This document shows positions 19,660 through 28,700 of a DNA stretch of 64,000 nt, piece after piece. Source of the stretch: Frisingicoccus caecimuris (GTDB taxonomy: Bacteria; Bacillota; Clostridia; Lachnospirales; Lachnospiraceae); contig NZ_SLXA01000007.1 of NCBI RefSeq assembly GCF_004340975.1, forward strand, positions 62,001 to 126,000, read 5' to 3'. Each line of letters begins with the position of its first letter. Positions within the stretch are counted from its first letter, which is position 1. A program made the position numbers and the translations under genes. The notes under the pieces are model-generated. The model saw only the letters and a program-made list of their open reading frames with translations, searched no databases and was not told the DNA's origin.

Positions 19660-20803
19660 AACATGTTTTATTTTATTAATCTTTAGTTTCATAGTGACAG
19701 TTTTTGTCTCCTGCGGTTTGCCGAAGGAAACAAAAAAACGGTTGTCTGAGGACAGGGATATCAGTCCGGCGCTTGAGTATGAGAGCCGGATGGATCTGGA
19801 GTATGCACAGGAGTTTGCGGTAGACCGTTACAGCGGCGGTCATGCGTTGATTACGATATCCGACGGCAGCCGCTTTTTAGTTGTGCCGGAGGGCCAGGGC
19901 GTGCCGGAAAATCTGGATGAGGATATTGTTGTCCTGAAACAGCCAATGGACCATATTTATATGGTAGCTTCAGCAGTGATGGATATGTTCCGGGTCATTG
20001 ATGCGATGGATGCTGTCCGGCTTTCCGGAACGGATGTGGATGGATGGTATATTGAAGAAGCGCAACAGGCTATGGAGGATGGCAGGATACTTTACGCGGG
20101 CAAATACAGCATGCCGGATTATGAACGGATTTTATTGGAAGGCTGTCGGTTGGCTATCGAGAACATGATGATCACCCACACGCCGGAAGTGCAGGAACAA
20201 CTGGAGAGTTTTGGCATTCCGGTGTTAATTGACCGTTCCAGCTATGAACTTCATCCGCTTGGACGGATGGAATGGGTGAAGCTTTATGGTGTGCTTATGG
20301 ACAAGGAGGATGAAGCGGAAGCGGCATTTAAATCGCGGACGGAAGCTCTGAAAGATATCAGTCATCAGGAAAATACGGGAAAAACCGTGGCCTTCTTTTA
20401 TCTGACGGCCAATGGTTCGGTCAATGTCCGAAAATCTTTTGATTATGTGCCGAAGATGATTGAACTGGCCGGCGGAAAATATATTTTTGAAAATCTTGGA
20501 GATAGGGACAGCCGGGCGTCCACGATGAACATGCAGATTGAAGAATTCTATGCCGGAGCAAAGGATGCCGATTATCTTATTTATAATAGTACGGTGGACG
20601 GAGAGATGGCATCTCTGGATGAGCTTTTGGCGAAAAGTGATCTTTTGAAGGATTTTAAGGCAGTCAAAGACGGGCATGTCTGGTGTACGACAAGTAACTT
20701 TTATCAGGAATCCATGTCTCTGGGAAGATTTATTATGGACGTTCACAACATGCTGACAGAGGGAGTAACGGCAGACACGGAGTATATGTATCTGCTCAGA
20801 TAA
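19649..20803 (+). CDS. ABC transporter substrate-binding lipoprotein, corrinoid/siderophore type
   Basis: 384 aa lipoprotein (lipobox FVSC, Cys22) of the BtuF/FepB class III binding-protein fold. Two lobes are joined by a long helix: an N-lobe with VVLKQPMDHIYMVASAVMDM and a C-lobe with GKTVAFFYLTANGSVNVRKS and DADYLIYNST. The riboswitch upstream and the linked FecCD permease and ATPase make a corrinoid or precursor the likely ligand. Exact ligand unknown. Confidence 0.85.
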   Translation: MKHKTCFILLIFSFIVTVFVSCGLPKETKKRLSEDRDISPALEYESRMDLEYAQEFAVDRYSGGHALITISDGSRFLVVPEGQGVPENLDEDIVVLKQPMDHIYMVASAVMDMFRVIDAMDAVRLSGTDVDGWYIEEAQQAMEDGRILYAGKYSMPDYERILLEGCRLAIENMMITHTPEVQEQLESFGIPVLIDRSSYELHPLGRMEWVKLYGVLMDKEDEAEAAFKSRTEALKDISHQENTGKTVAFFYLTANGSVNVRKSFDYVPKMIELAGGKYIFENLGDRDSRASTMNMQIEEFYAGAKDADYLIYNSTVDGEMASLDELLAKSDLLKDFKAVKDGHVWCTTSNFYQESMSLGRFIMDVHNMLTEGVTADTEYMYLLR

Positions 20804-20822
20804 ACGAGGGATGGTGTAGAAA

Positions 20823-21881
20823 ATGGCAGAAAAACGATGCGGAGGGATGGGGGCGGATGACGGAAACAGGCAAAGGAGTATAAGATATATTTTGTCTTTT
20901 GGCATATTATTCGCCCTGCTGTTGCTGTTTTTAGTGTGGAATATCCGGGTCGGGAGTGTTTCGGTTTCTTATGATGAAATTATAAGAAGTCTTTTAGGAC
21001 AGGAGATCGGGGAGACAGCGGCCAATATTCTCTGGCGTATCCGGATGCCGAGGGCGTTGGCGGCCGCTATTCTCGGCGGCGCGCTGGCCTTGTCAGGCTA
21101 TTTGTTACAGACATTTTTTCATAATCCCATTGCAGGTCCTTTTGTTCTTGGAATTTCATCGGGAGCCAAATTAACGGTGGCGCTGGTGATGGTGTTTTCT
21201 TTGGGAAACGCTTTCAGAGCCAGTTCGGGGATGATGATCATTGCCGCCTTTGTCGGCGCCATGTTGTCTATGGGATTTGTCCTTCTTATGTCAAGAAAAG
21301 TTCAGCGAATGTCCATGCTCATCATCAGCGGCGTTATGATCGGCTATATCTGTTCAGCCATCACGGATCTGATCGTCACCTTTGCCAACGATGCGGATAT
21401 TGTGAATCTGCACAATTGGTCGAAGGGGAGCTTTTCTGGAATTACCTGGGAGAATGTGGCCGTCATGACGTTGGTCGTGGGAGTTGTTTTTGTCATCGTC
21501 TTTTTTATGTCCAAGCCAATCAGCGCCTATCAGATGGGAGAGGCTTATGCACAGAATATGGGAATCCATATCCGTCTGTTCCGGGCAGCGCTGGTCGTTT
21601 TGTCCAGCATTTTATCTGCCTGTATCACGGCCTTTGCCGGACCGGTGTCCTTTGTGGGAATTGCAGTGCCCCATTTGGTAAAAAATCTTTTTAGGACATC
21701 CAAACCCATCCTTATGATTCCTGCCTGCTTTCTGGGCGGCGGCGTATTTTGTCTGTTTTGTGATCTGATCGCGAGAACATTATTTGCCCCGACCGAACTC
21801 AGCATCAGCACGGTCACTGCCGTTTTTGGGGCGCCGGTAGTTATCCTCATTATGATATGCCGTCAAAAGGAGAAAATGTGA
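20823..21881 (+). CDS. FecCD/BtuC-family ABC transporter permease
   Basis: 352 aa with about ten hydrophobic segments after a short basic N-terminus. Family landmarks are RMPRALAAAILGGALALSGY near residue 75, NPIAGPFVLGISSGA near 103 and FAGPVSFVGIAVPHLVK near 265 (the ATPase-contact loop). It forms the membrane pore of the importer with the flanking genes; the ATPase starts 3 bp after its stop. Confidence 0.92.
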   Translation: MAEKRCGGMGADDGNRQRSIRYILSFGILFALLLLFLVWNIRVGSVSVSYDEIIRSLLGQEIGETAANILWRIRMPRALAAAILGGALALSGYLLQTFFHNPIAGPFVLGISSGAKLTVALVMVFSLGNAFRASSGMMIIAAFVGAMLSMGFVLLMSRKVQRMSMLIISGVMIGYICSAITDLIVTFANDADIVNLHNWSKGSFSGITWENVAVMTLVVGVVFVIVFFMSKPISAYQMGEAYAQNMGIHIRLFRAALVVLSSILSACITAFAGPVSFVGIAVPHLVKNLFRTSKPILMIPACFLGGGVFCLFCDLIARTLFAPTELSISTVTAVFGAPVVILIMICRQKEKM

Positions 21882-21884
21882 CAT

Positions 21885-22988
21885 ATGGAGAAAAAATATT
21901 TTTATACAGAGGCCATGACGGTGGGGTATCAGGGAGTACCCCTGATTCATAACATTAAAATTCACATTTCCCGAGGTGAAATACTGACTATGATCGGACC
22001 GAATGGCGCCGGGAAATCTACTATATTAAAGAGTATTGCCAGGCAGTTAAACCTTTTAGGCGGTATGGTCTATCTGGACAACAGAGACCTGACCAAAATG
22101 CCGGGGAATGAACTGGCACAGAAAATGGCTGTCGTGTTTACGGAGCGTATCCGTTCAGAAATGATGACCTGTGAAGATATTGTGGCGACAGGCCGTTATC
22201 CTTATACGGGAAAGTTTGGAATATTATCGAAAGCAGACAGGAAAGTTATTGCGGAGGCCATGGAAATGGTTCACATGACTGAACTCAGGAATCAGGATTT
22301 TATGAAAATCAGTGATGGACAGCGCCAGCGGGTCATGCTGGCCCGGGCTATCTGTCAGGAGCCGGAGATCATTTTGCTGGATGAACCGACTTCCTATCTG
22401 GATGTGAAATATAAACTGGAGTTCATGACGATTCTTCAGGAAATGACACGGACAAAGAAGCTATCCGTCATCATGTCTTTGCATGAGTTGGATTTGGCTG
22501 AGCGGATTTCGGACCGGATTCTCTGCGTTCACGAAAATTATGTAGAAAAATTTGGGCCGCCTGAGGAAATATTTGTTCCGGGATATATTTCCCATCTTTT
22601 TGAAATGACGGCCGGGAGTTTTGAAGAAGGCAGCGGTTTGGTGGAACTGGAAGCGCCCCAGGGAGCGCCGGAAGTTTTTGTGATTGCCGGGGCCGGAACC
22701 GGACGAAGCATTTTTCGTCGGCTTCAGAGAAAAGGTATTCCATTTGCTGTGGGTATTTTATATGAAAACGATCTGGACTATCCAACGGCAAAAGCTCTGG
22801 CGGTAAAAGTCTTGTCGGCAGGGCCTTTTGAGGCGATTTCAGAAGAGCAGATAAAATCGGCAAAAGATTGGATGGATCAGTGCCCTGAGGTGATCTGTTG
22901 CCGGGATTCTTTTGGTGTGTGGGACCAGGCTAATGCCCGGTTATCAGAATATGCGAAACAGTGCGGAAAGTTAAAGGTATACCCATGA
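21885..22988 (+). CDS. ABC transporter ATP-binding protein, BtuD/FecE type with C-terminal extension
   Basis: 367 aa. The ATPase domain (about 1-240) has Walker A GPNGAGKST (38-46), a variant signature ISDGQRQRVMLARA and Walker B IILLDEPTSYLD. An extra C-terminal domain of about 110 residues (from PEVFVIAGAGTGRSIF) is not part of a minimal ATPase. Its alternating alpha/beta pattern with a glycine-rich start could be a regulatory or nucleotide-binding fold. It is the last gene of the riboswitch operon. Confidence 0.9.
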   Translation: MEKKYFYTEAMTVGYQGVPLIHNIKIHISRGEILTMIGPNGAGKSTILKSIARQLNLLGGMVYLDNRDLTKMPGNELAQKMAVVFTERIRSEMMTCEDIVATGRYPYTGKFGILSKADRKVIAEAMEMVHMTELRNQDFMKISDGQRQRVMLARAICQEPEIILLDEPTSYLDVKYKLEFMTILQEMTRTKKLSVIMSLHELDLAERISDRILCVHENYVEKFGPPEEIFVPGYISHLFEMTAGSFEEGSGLVELEAPQGAPEVFVIAGAGTGRSIFRRLQRKGIPFAVGILYENDLDYPTAKALAVKVLSAGPFEAISEEQIKSAKDWMDQCPEVICCRDSFGVWDQANARLSEYAKQCGKLKVYP

Positions 22989-23172
22989 GGGCATCCCGCA
23001 AGACATGCCCTTCGGGCGGGCGCGCTCCGTCAGACTGCGCTCGATAAAGTATAACTGGCTAGCAGAATTTCTTATTGGACGCTAAAACCGAAGTATGCTA
23101 TTATTACCTCGTAATCAGGTAGGAATTATATGATAAGAAATATCATAGACAGACTAAGAAAAGAGGTAAGTT
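22989..23172. other. Intergenic region with GC-rich hairpin segment
   Basis: Bases about 22987-23045 are much more GC-rich than the surroundings and contain GCCC-TTC-GGGC plus two GCGCTC-like segments, without a T-tail. It resembles an intergenic repeat unit but only one copy is in the window. The rest holds the metY promoter region, with a TACCT...AGGTA inverted repeat at 23105-23121. Confidence 0.3.
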
Positions 23173-24480
23173 ATGGAAAAGAAACCATATGCGGAAAGAA
23201 ATTTAAAGTTTGAAACATTACAGTTGCATGTAGGACAGGAACAGCCGGACCCGGTGACTGATGCCAGGGCAGTGCCGATTTATCAGACATCTTCTTATGT
23301 ATTTCGAAACAGTGACCATGCGGCTGCCCGGTTTGGCCTTGAGGATCCGGGCAATATTTACGGACGTTTGACAAATCCGACAGAGGATGTGTTCGAACAG
23401 CGTATCGCAGCGCTTGAAGGCGGTGTGGCAGCTCTGGCGGTTGCTTCCGGAGCAGCAGCCATTGCATATACATTTCAGAATCTGGCCCATGCGGGAGACC
23501 ACATTGTAGCGGCTAAAAATATTTACGGCGGCACATATAACCTGCTGGCCCATACACTGCCGGAGTACGGAATTACAACGACCTTTGTAGACCCATTTAA
23601 TTATGAAGAAGTTGAAGCGGCCATTCAGGAAAATACAAAGGCGATCCATATTGAAACTCTGGGGAATCCCAATTCGGATGTTGTTGATATCGAGAGGATT
23701 GCGAACATCGCCCATGTACACAAAATTCCGTTGGTTGTGGATAATACGTTTGCCACACCGTATCTGGTACGGCCAATTGAATACGGGGCAGATATTGTTG
23801 TTCACTCCGCGACGAAATTTATCGGCGGTCATGGAACGACCATCGGCGGTGTGATCATCGACAGTGGTAAATTCGACTGGGAAGCCAGTGGAAAATTTCT
23901 GTCATTGACCGAGCCAAATCCAAGCTATCATGGCATTAGCTTTACAAAGGCAGTGGGTGCAACAGCTTTCGTCACAAAAATTCGTGCCATTTTACTTCGT
24001 GACACGGGTGCAACCCTGTCTCCGTTCCATGCATTTATATTTCTTCAGGGCTTGGAAACCTTATCTCTTCGTGTAGAACGTCATGTGGAAAATGCATTGA
24101 AGGTTGTGGAATATTTGAATAATCATCCCCAGGTTGAAAAGGTACACCATCCATCGGTTTCCGATGAGCCGGGACAACAGGAGCTGTACAAAAAATATTT
24201 CCCGAAGGGTGGCGGTTCCATCTTTACTTTCGAGATTAAAGGCGATGCTCAGAAGGCCAAGGATTTTATTGACAACCTGGAACTGTTCTCGCTGCTGGCT
24301 AATGTGGCGGATGTAAAATCCCTTGTCATTCATCCGGCGACAACAACCCACAGTCAGTGCACTGAAGAGGAATTACTTGATCAGGGAATCCGGCCAAATA
24401 CGATTCGTTTATCCGTTGGAACGGAAAACATTGACGATATCATTGAGGATCTTGAAGAGGCATTCAAAACTGTGTTGTAG
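23173..24480 (+). CDS. metY: O-acetylhomoserine sulfhydrylase / aminocarboxypropyltransferase
   Basis: 435 aa PLP enzyme of the Cys/Met metabolism family, joining sulfide or methanethiol to O-acetylhomoserine to give homocysteine or methionine. The start has AAGAGGTAAGTT upstream. The PLP lysine is in SATKFIGGHGTTIGG (Lys215), with NPTEDVFEQRIAALEGG upstream. Length and the C-terminal LSVGTENIDDIIEDLE agree with MetY rather than the shorter MetB/MetC. Single gene. Confidence 0.93.
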   Translation: MEKKPYAERNLKFETLQLHVGQEQPDPVTDARAVPIYQTSSYVFRNSDHAAARFGLEDPGNIYGRLTNPTEDVFEQRIAALEGGVAALAVASGAAAIAYTFQNLAHAGDHIVAAKNIYGGTYNLLAHTLPEYGITTTFVDPFNYEEVEAAIQENTKAIHIETLGNPNSDVVDIERIANIAHVHKIPLVVDNTFATPYLVRPIEYGADIVVHSATKFIGGHGTTIGGVIIDSGKFDWEASGKFLSLTEPNPSYHGISFTKAVGATAFVTKIRAILLRDTGATLSPFHAFIFLQGLETLSLRVERHVENALKVVEYLNNHPQVEKVHHPSVSDEPGQQELYKKYFPKGGGSIFTFEIKGDAQKAKDFIDNLELFSLLANVADVKSLVIHPATTTHSQCTEEELLDQGIRPNTIRLSVGTENIDDIIEDLEEAFKTVL

Positions 24481-24572
24481 CGATATTCTAAAATTTCTCG
24501 GATTAAAGAGGTGTGGACAAACCCGGATAGAAAATGTATACTTTATGATAACAAAGTAATTGGAGGGATTTT

Positions 24573-25097
24573 ATGGAGACAATATTCAAACGACGCAGCG
24601 TGCGTAAGTATACGGAAACTCCGGTAACAGATGTGCAGGTGAAACAGATCATCCGGGCGGGTATGGCGGCGCCGAGTGCAAAAAACAGTCAGGAGTGGGT
24701 GTTTATCGTTTTGCGGGACCCGGAGATTTATAAGACATTTTTCGAAGTGCATGTGAATGCCTTTGCGATGAAAACAGCCCAGGCGGCAGTTCTTGTCTGT
24801 GCGGATCTATCCAAAGAACAGGACCCGGGACAGGGCTGGTGGATTCAGGATTGTTCAGCCGCTATGGAAAATATGCTTCTTGAAGCAACGGATTTGGGAC
24901 TTGGTTCTCTTTGGCTTGGTGTTCATCCGAAGTCGGATCGTATTGCATGCTTAAAGGAAGTGTGTAAGCTCCCGGAAGGTATTGAACCTTTAGGTATCGT
25001 GGCTTTGGGTGAACCGACAAAGGACCGTCCGGCGATCGACCGGTATCTTGAAGATCAGGTGTTTTTAGATACATATGGTAATCCATGGGAGAAATAG
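24573..25097 (+). CDS. Nitroreductase-family FMN oxidoreductase
   Basis: 174 aa. The N-terminal RRSVRKYTETPV and PSAKNSQEW contact FMN in this family; the C-terminal GLGSLWLGVHP and LGIVALGEP motifs complete the fold. Clear GGAGGG site before the ATG. Substrate unknown. It is followed after 12 bp by the HD protein, probably one unit. Confidence 0.9.
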   Translation: METIFKRRSVRKYTETPVTDVQVKQIIRAGMAAPSAKNSQEWVFIVLRDPEIYKTFFEVHVNAFAMKTAQAAVLVCADLSKEQDPGQGWWIQDCSAAMENMLLEATDLGLGSLWLGVHPKSDRIACLKEVCKLPEGIEPLGIVALGEPTKDRPAIDRYLEDQVFLDTYGNPWEK

Positions 25098-25109
25098 AGG
25101 TAAAGGGAA

Positions 25110-25715
25110 ATGAAAAGTAAAATCAGCAGAGAAGAAGCGTTTGCCCTGCTTCAGAAATACAATAAAGAGCCATTTCATATCCAGCATGGTCTGACGGTGG
25201 AAGGTGCGATGCGCTGGTATGCAAACGAGTTGGGATACGGTGAAGAAGAGGATTACTGGGGGATTGTCGGACTGTTACATGATATTGATTTTGAACTGTA
25301 TCCGGAAGAGCATTGTGTAAAAGCACCGGAGCTTTTGCGAGAGGCCGGTGTGGGCGAAGATATGATTTATTCCATCTGCAGCCATGGCTATGGCATTTGC
25401 TGTGAGCTGGAACCAAAACATGAGATGGAAAAGGTCCTTTTTGCCGCGGATGAATTGACCGGCCTCATTGGCGCGGCGGCCCGGATGCGCCCGTCGAAAA
25501 GCGTTATGGATATGGAGGTTTCCAGTCTGAAAAAGAAATTTAAAGACAAACGGTTTGCAGCCGGATGTTCCAGAGACGTCATCCGTCAGGGGGCAGAGCG
25601 TCTTGGATGGGAACTGAACGATTTATTTGAAAAAACAATTCTTGCCATGCGGTCCTGCGAGAGTCAGATTAATGATGAAATGAAAAATTTGTTGTTGAAT
25701 GAAGACGAATTTTGA
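25110..25715 (+). CDS. HD-domain metal-dependent phosphohydrolase
   Basis: 201 aa. H...HD...H...D pattern: HIQHGLTVEGAMRWYA near residue 23, LLHDIDFELYPEEHC near 55 and ICSHGYG near 89. Small stand-alone HD proteins of this kind hydrolyse nucleotides or related phosphates. The exact substrate is unknown. Likely co-transcribed with the nitroreductase. Confidence 0.85.
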   Translation: MKSKISREEAFALLQKYNKEPFHIQHGLTVEGAMRWYANELGYGEEEDYWGIVGLLHDIDFELYPEEHCVKAPELLREAGVGEDMIYSICSHGYGICCELEPKHEMEKVLFAADELTGLIGAAARMRPSKSVMDMEVSSLKKKFKDKRFAAGCSRDVIRQGAERLGWELNDLFEKTILAMRSCESQINDEMKNLLLNEDEF

Positions 25716-25760
25716 ATTAATATATATAGTATCTATCTATTATGACGGGGGTGAAGAAGA

Positions 25761-27377
25761 ATGACAGGTGCAGATGCCATGGTAAAATGTTTAGAGGCAC
25801 AAGGGATTGACGTGGTATTTGGCTATCCGGGGGTAGCGATTGCTCCTTTTTATAACAGCCTGTATGATTCAAAGATTCAAAGTATTTTAGTTCGGCAGGA
25901 ACAGAATGGCGGACATGCAGCCAGTGGTTATGCCCGTGTAACAAGAAAACCGGCAGTTTGTATTGCCACATCCGGTCCGGGAGCCACGAATTTGATTACC
26001 GGTATTGCTACGGCTTATGCCGATAGTATACCCATGGTGGCGATTACAGGACAGGTGTCGACGCGGCTTTTAGGAAAAGACGTTTTTCAGGAGGCCGATA
26101 TCACGGGTGCATGTGAACCGTTTGTAAAATATAGTTATCTTGTTAAAAATGTAGAAGATATTCCTCGGGTTTTCAAAGAGGCTTTTTATATTGCGTCCAC
26201 TGGGCGGCAGGGCCCCGTGCTGATTGACGTGCCGATCGATATCCAGAAACAGGAATTTGAGTATGAGGAACCGGGAGAGGTTTCAATCCGCGGTTACAAA
26301 CCGAAGGTAAAAGGCCATATTGTTCAGATTAAAAAGGTCGTTGAGGCGATTCAGAAAGCGAAAAAACCGTTGATCTGCGCCGGCGGCGGAGTTGTCCTCG
26401 GACATGCTGAACCGGTGATTCAGGAGTTTTGCGAAAAGTATAGCATTCCGGTAGTCACGACCATGATGGGCGTGGGAAGTATGCCGAAGCGTCATCCACT
26501 ATTTTTCGGAATGCTTGGGACAAATGGCAAACCTTATGCGAACCGGGCAGTGGCTGAAAGTGATCTTTTGATTATTGTTGGCGCCAGAGTGAATGACCGG
26601 TCCATTGGAGCATTATCCAAACTGGAACAGGACCGTCTGATCATTCATATTGATATTGATACGGCAGAAATCGGAAAGAATATCGGACCGACGATTCCAC
26701 TTGTTGGAGATGCCCGTCTGATTTTTGAAAGCCTGATGGAATACGATATTCATGTCTCCTTTGAGGATTGGGTCGAACGGCTGCGGAATATTAAGGTGAA
26801 TTGTGTGGATTACCGGACATTCCATGAAGGGTTTATCAATCCGTGCTTATTTGTCGAACATCTGACAGAACGGATGGATGAAGACGCCATTTATGTGGCG
26901 GATGTCGGGCAGAATCAGCTTTGGTCAGCAGATAATTATGTTATGAAAAAAGGTCGTTTTCTCACAACGGGCGGCTTTGGAACGATGGGATATGCAATTC
27001 CGGCGGCCATTGGCGCAAAAATGGCAGCGCCGCACCGTCAGGTAGTTGCTGTCTGTGGCGACGGTTCTTTCCAGATGTCCATGAATGAGCTGGCGACCAT
27101 GCTTCAGAATCATATCAAGGTCAAGATTATTATCATGAAGAATATGTATCTTGGACTTGTACGTGAGTATCAGTATAATAATTACGATAAAAATTATATT
27201 GCAGTCGAACTGGGAGATATTCCAAATCTGAAAAAGATTGCGGAGGCCTATGACATGGAGTATTTCCATCTGAGAAATATGTCAAAGATGGATGAGACGA
27301 TTGAAGCCTTCCTGGCCTGTGACAATTCGGCATTGTTTGTCTGCCATGTGTATAAATTTGATAAAGTAAAGGAGTAG
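25761..27377 (+). CDS. ilvB: Acetolactate synthase, large subunit
   Basis: 538 aa thiamine-diphosphate enzyme condensing pyruvate in branched-chain amino acid synthesis. The catalytic glutamate is in RQEQNGGHAASGYARV, followed by ATSGPGATNLITGIATAY. The ThDP/Mg motif VCGDGSFQMSMNELATM is near 433. A little shorter than the 560-600 aa typical of IlvB but complete. The small regulatory subunit follows 6 bp later, supporting the biosynthetic rather than the catabolic enzyme. Confidence 0.93.
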   Translation: MTGADAMVKCLEAQGIDVVFGYPGVAIAPFYNSLYDSKIQSILVRQEQNGGHAASGYARVTRKPAVCIATSGPGATNLITGIATAYADSIPMVAITGQVSTRLLGKDVFQEADITGACEPFVKYSYLVKNVEDIPRVFKEAFYIASTGRQGPVLIDVPIDIQKQEFEYEEPGEVSIRGYKPKVKGHIVQIKKVVEAIQKAKKPLICAGGGVVLGHAEPVIQEFCEKYSIPVVTTMMGVGSMPKRHPLFFGMLGTNGKPYANRAVAESDLLIIVGARVNDRSIGALSKLEQDRLIIHIDIDTAEIGKNIGPTIPLVGDARLIFESLMEYDIHVSFEDWVERLRNIKVNCVDYRTFHEGFINPCLFVEHLTERMDEDAIYVADVGQNQLWSADNYVMKKGRFLTTGGFGTMGYAIPAAIGAKMAAPHRQVVAVCGDGSFQMSMNELATMLQNHIKVKIIIMKNMYLGLVREYQYNNYDKNYIAVELGDIPNLKKIAEAYDMEYFHLRNMSKMDETIEAFLACDNSALFVCHVYKFDKVKE

Positions 27378-27383
27378 AGACAG

Positions 27384-27860
27384 ATGAAAGGTATATTTTC
27401 CGTACTGGTTGAGAACCAGGCCGGTGTGTTATCAAAAACTGCCGGACTGTTTGCACGACGGGGCTACAATATCGATAGCCTTGCCGTTGGTGAAACAGAT
27501 AATCATGAAATATCCAATATGACCATCGTCTCTACAGGAGATGCAAGGGTCATTGATCAGATTGAGAAGCAGTTGAATAAAAAGGTCGATGTGATCAAAG
27601 TACGTCGATTGAAAGAACTTCAGAGTGTCTGCAGGGAACTTTTAATGATGAAGGTTTCCTATAATAATACGACGCGCAAGGATATCATGGAAGTCTGTAT
27701 GATCATGAATGCGAAAGTCTCTCATGTATCTACCAAAAGTATGATTATTGAACTGAATGCAAGTCCGGATATTATTGAGAGTTTTATAAAGATCATTCAA
27801 CCGTTTGGTATTATTGAGATGGCACGGACAGGTGTTATTGCTCTTCAAAAAGATGAGTGA
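27384..27860 (+). CDS. ilvN: Acetolactate synthase, small (regulatory) subunit
   Basis: 158 aa. N-terminal ACT domain (IFSVLVENQAGVLSKTAGLF, GYNIDSLAVGET) that senses valine in this family. The C-terminal activation domain ends ARTGVIALQKDE. Partner of the large subunit just upstream. Confidence 0.94.
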   Translation: MKGIFSVLVENQAGVLSKTAGLFARRGYNIDSLAVGETDNHEISNMTIVSTGDARVIDQIEKQLNKKVDVIKVRRLKELQSVCRELLMMKVSYNNTTRKDIMEVCMIMNAKVSHVSTKSMIIELNASPDIIESFIKIIQPFGIIEMARTGVIALQKDE

Positions 27861-27877
27861 TGATCATAAGATGATAA

Positions 27878-27906
27878 TTGCCAAAATTTTGAAAAAGTGG
27901 TAGAAT
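27878..27906 (+). promoter_or_regulatory. Sigma-A promoter of the TetR gene
   Basis: TTGCCA (27878-27883), 17-bp spacer, TAGAAT (27901-27906), about 58 bp before the TetR start. Confidence 0.65.
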
Positions 27907-27963
27907 GCGGAATAAGGGAGACATATTTTATTTTTGCGGCGTAACATCGAGGAGAGACATTTT

Positions 27964-28620
27964 ATGAATCAGAAATCGCAAATCACAGAAGAAGCATTAG
28001 TTGCAGGAATGAAACATTTAATAACCGTTATGCCATTTGAAAAAATAACCGTGAAGGAAATTGCCGATGCAGCCAATGTAAAGCGACCAACATTTTATAA
28101 TCATTTTAAAGATAAGTATGATGTTGTCGAATATATTCTCAAACAGGAACTGGTTGAACCGGCCCGGACGCTGGTAGCCTGCGATATGCTTGAAGAGGCT
28201 ATTCGTCTGATGCTTATGACGATGAAAAAGGAAAAGGCCTTCTATATGCGGGTGGCGCGTATCGGGGAAGACCGTATCTTTCATCAGATCGTGCTGCAAC
28301 TTTTGAAAGAATTGCTGTTGGACGTTATGCGGGAACGGATGGTGGATGACGACGATAACAAAAATCCGATGCTGACAATGGATAATATTGCCGAATATTA
28401 TGCTTATGGACTTACCTTTGGTATCAGCAAGTGGATACAGAAGGGAATGAAGATGGAAGTGGATGAGGTGCTTGAAGCATTGAAGGTACTATTATCCGAA
28501 TCGTTGACGGATTTGGTTTATCGTCGCGATACAGAACAGAGTTTGACAAATATCACAAAAAAACGACGTTTTGGTGAAAATGTCGAAAATAGAAAACAAA
28601 TTCAAAAGATTGAGTCTTAA
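27964..28620 (+). CDS. TetR/AcrR-family transcriptional regulator
   Basis: 218 aa from ATG 27964 (GAGGAGAG upstream; the open frame extends back to a TTG at 27934 with no site). The N-terminal HTH is ITVKEIADAANVKRPTFYNHFKDKYDVV. The C-terminal ligand domain resembles the DhaS/TetR_C_8-like group. Likely to control itself or the MntP-like and radical SAM genes downstream; its ligand is unknown. Confidence 0.88.
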   Translation: MNQKSQITEEALVAGMKHLITVMPFEKITVKEIADAANVKRPTFYNHFKDKYDVVEYILKQELVEPARTLVACDMLEEAIRLMLMTMKKEKAFYMRVARIGEDRIFHQIVLQLLKELLLDVMRERMVDDDDNKNPMLTMDNIAEYYAYGLTFGISKWIQKGMKMEVDEVLEALKVLLSESLTDLVYRRDTEQSLTNITKKRRFGENVENRKQIQKIES

Positions 28621-28641
28621 CAGATTCAATCTTTTTTTTTA
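28605..28641 (+). terminator. Terminator overlapping the TetR stop codon
   Basis: AAAGATTGA (28605-28613) pairs with TCAATCTTT (28626-28634) followed by more Ts. The upstream arm lies inside the last TetR codons. Confidence 0.8.
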
Positions 28642-28700
28642 TGATGAATGGTAAATAAAGACAGAAATGTTTAATACAATATAAGAAGGGTGGTGGATGA

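Noticed and set aside
23105-23121. TACCT...AGGTA inverted repeat before metY as a defined regulator site
   Set aside because: Arms are only 5 bp and do not match a regulator motif I can name with confidence.
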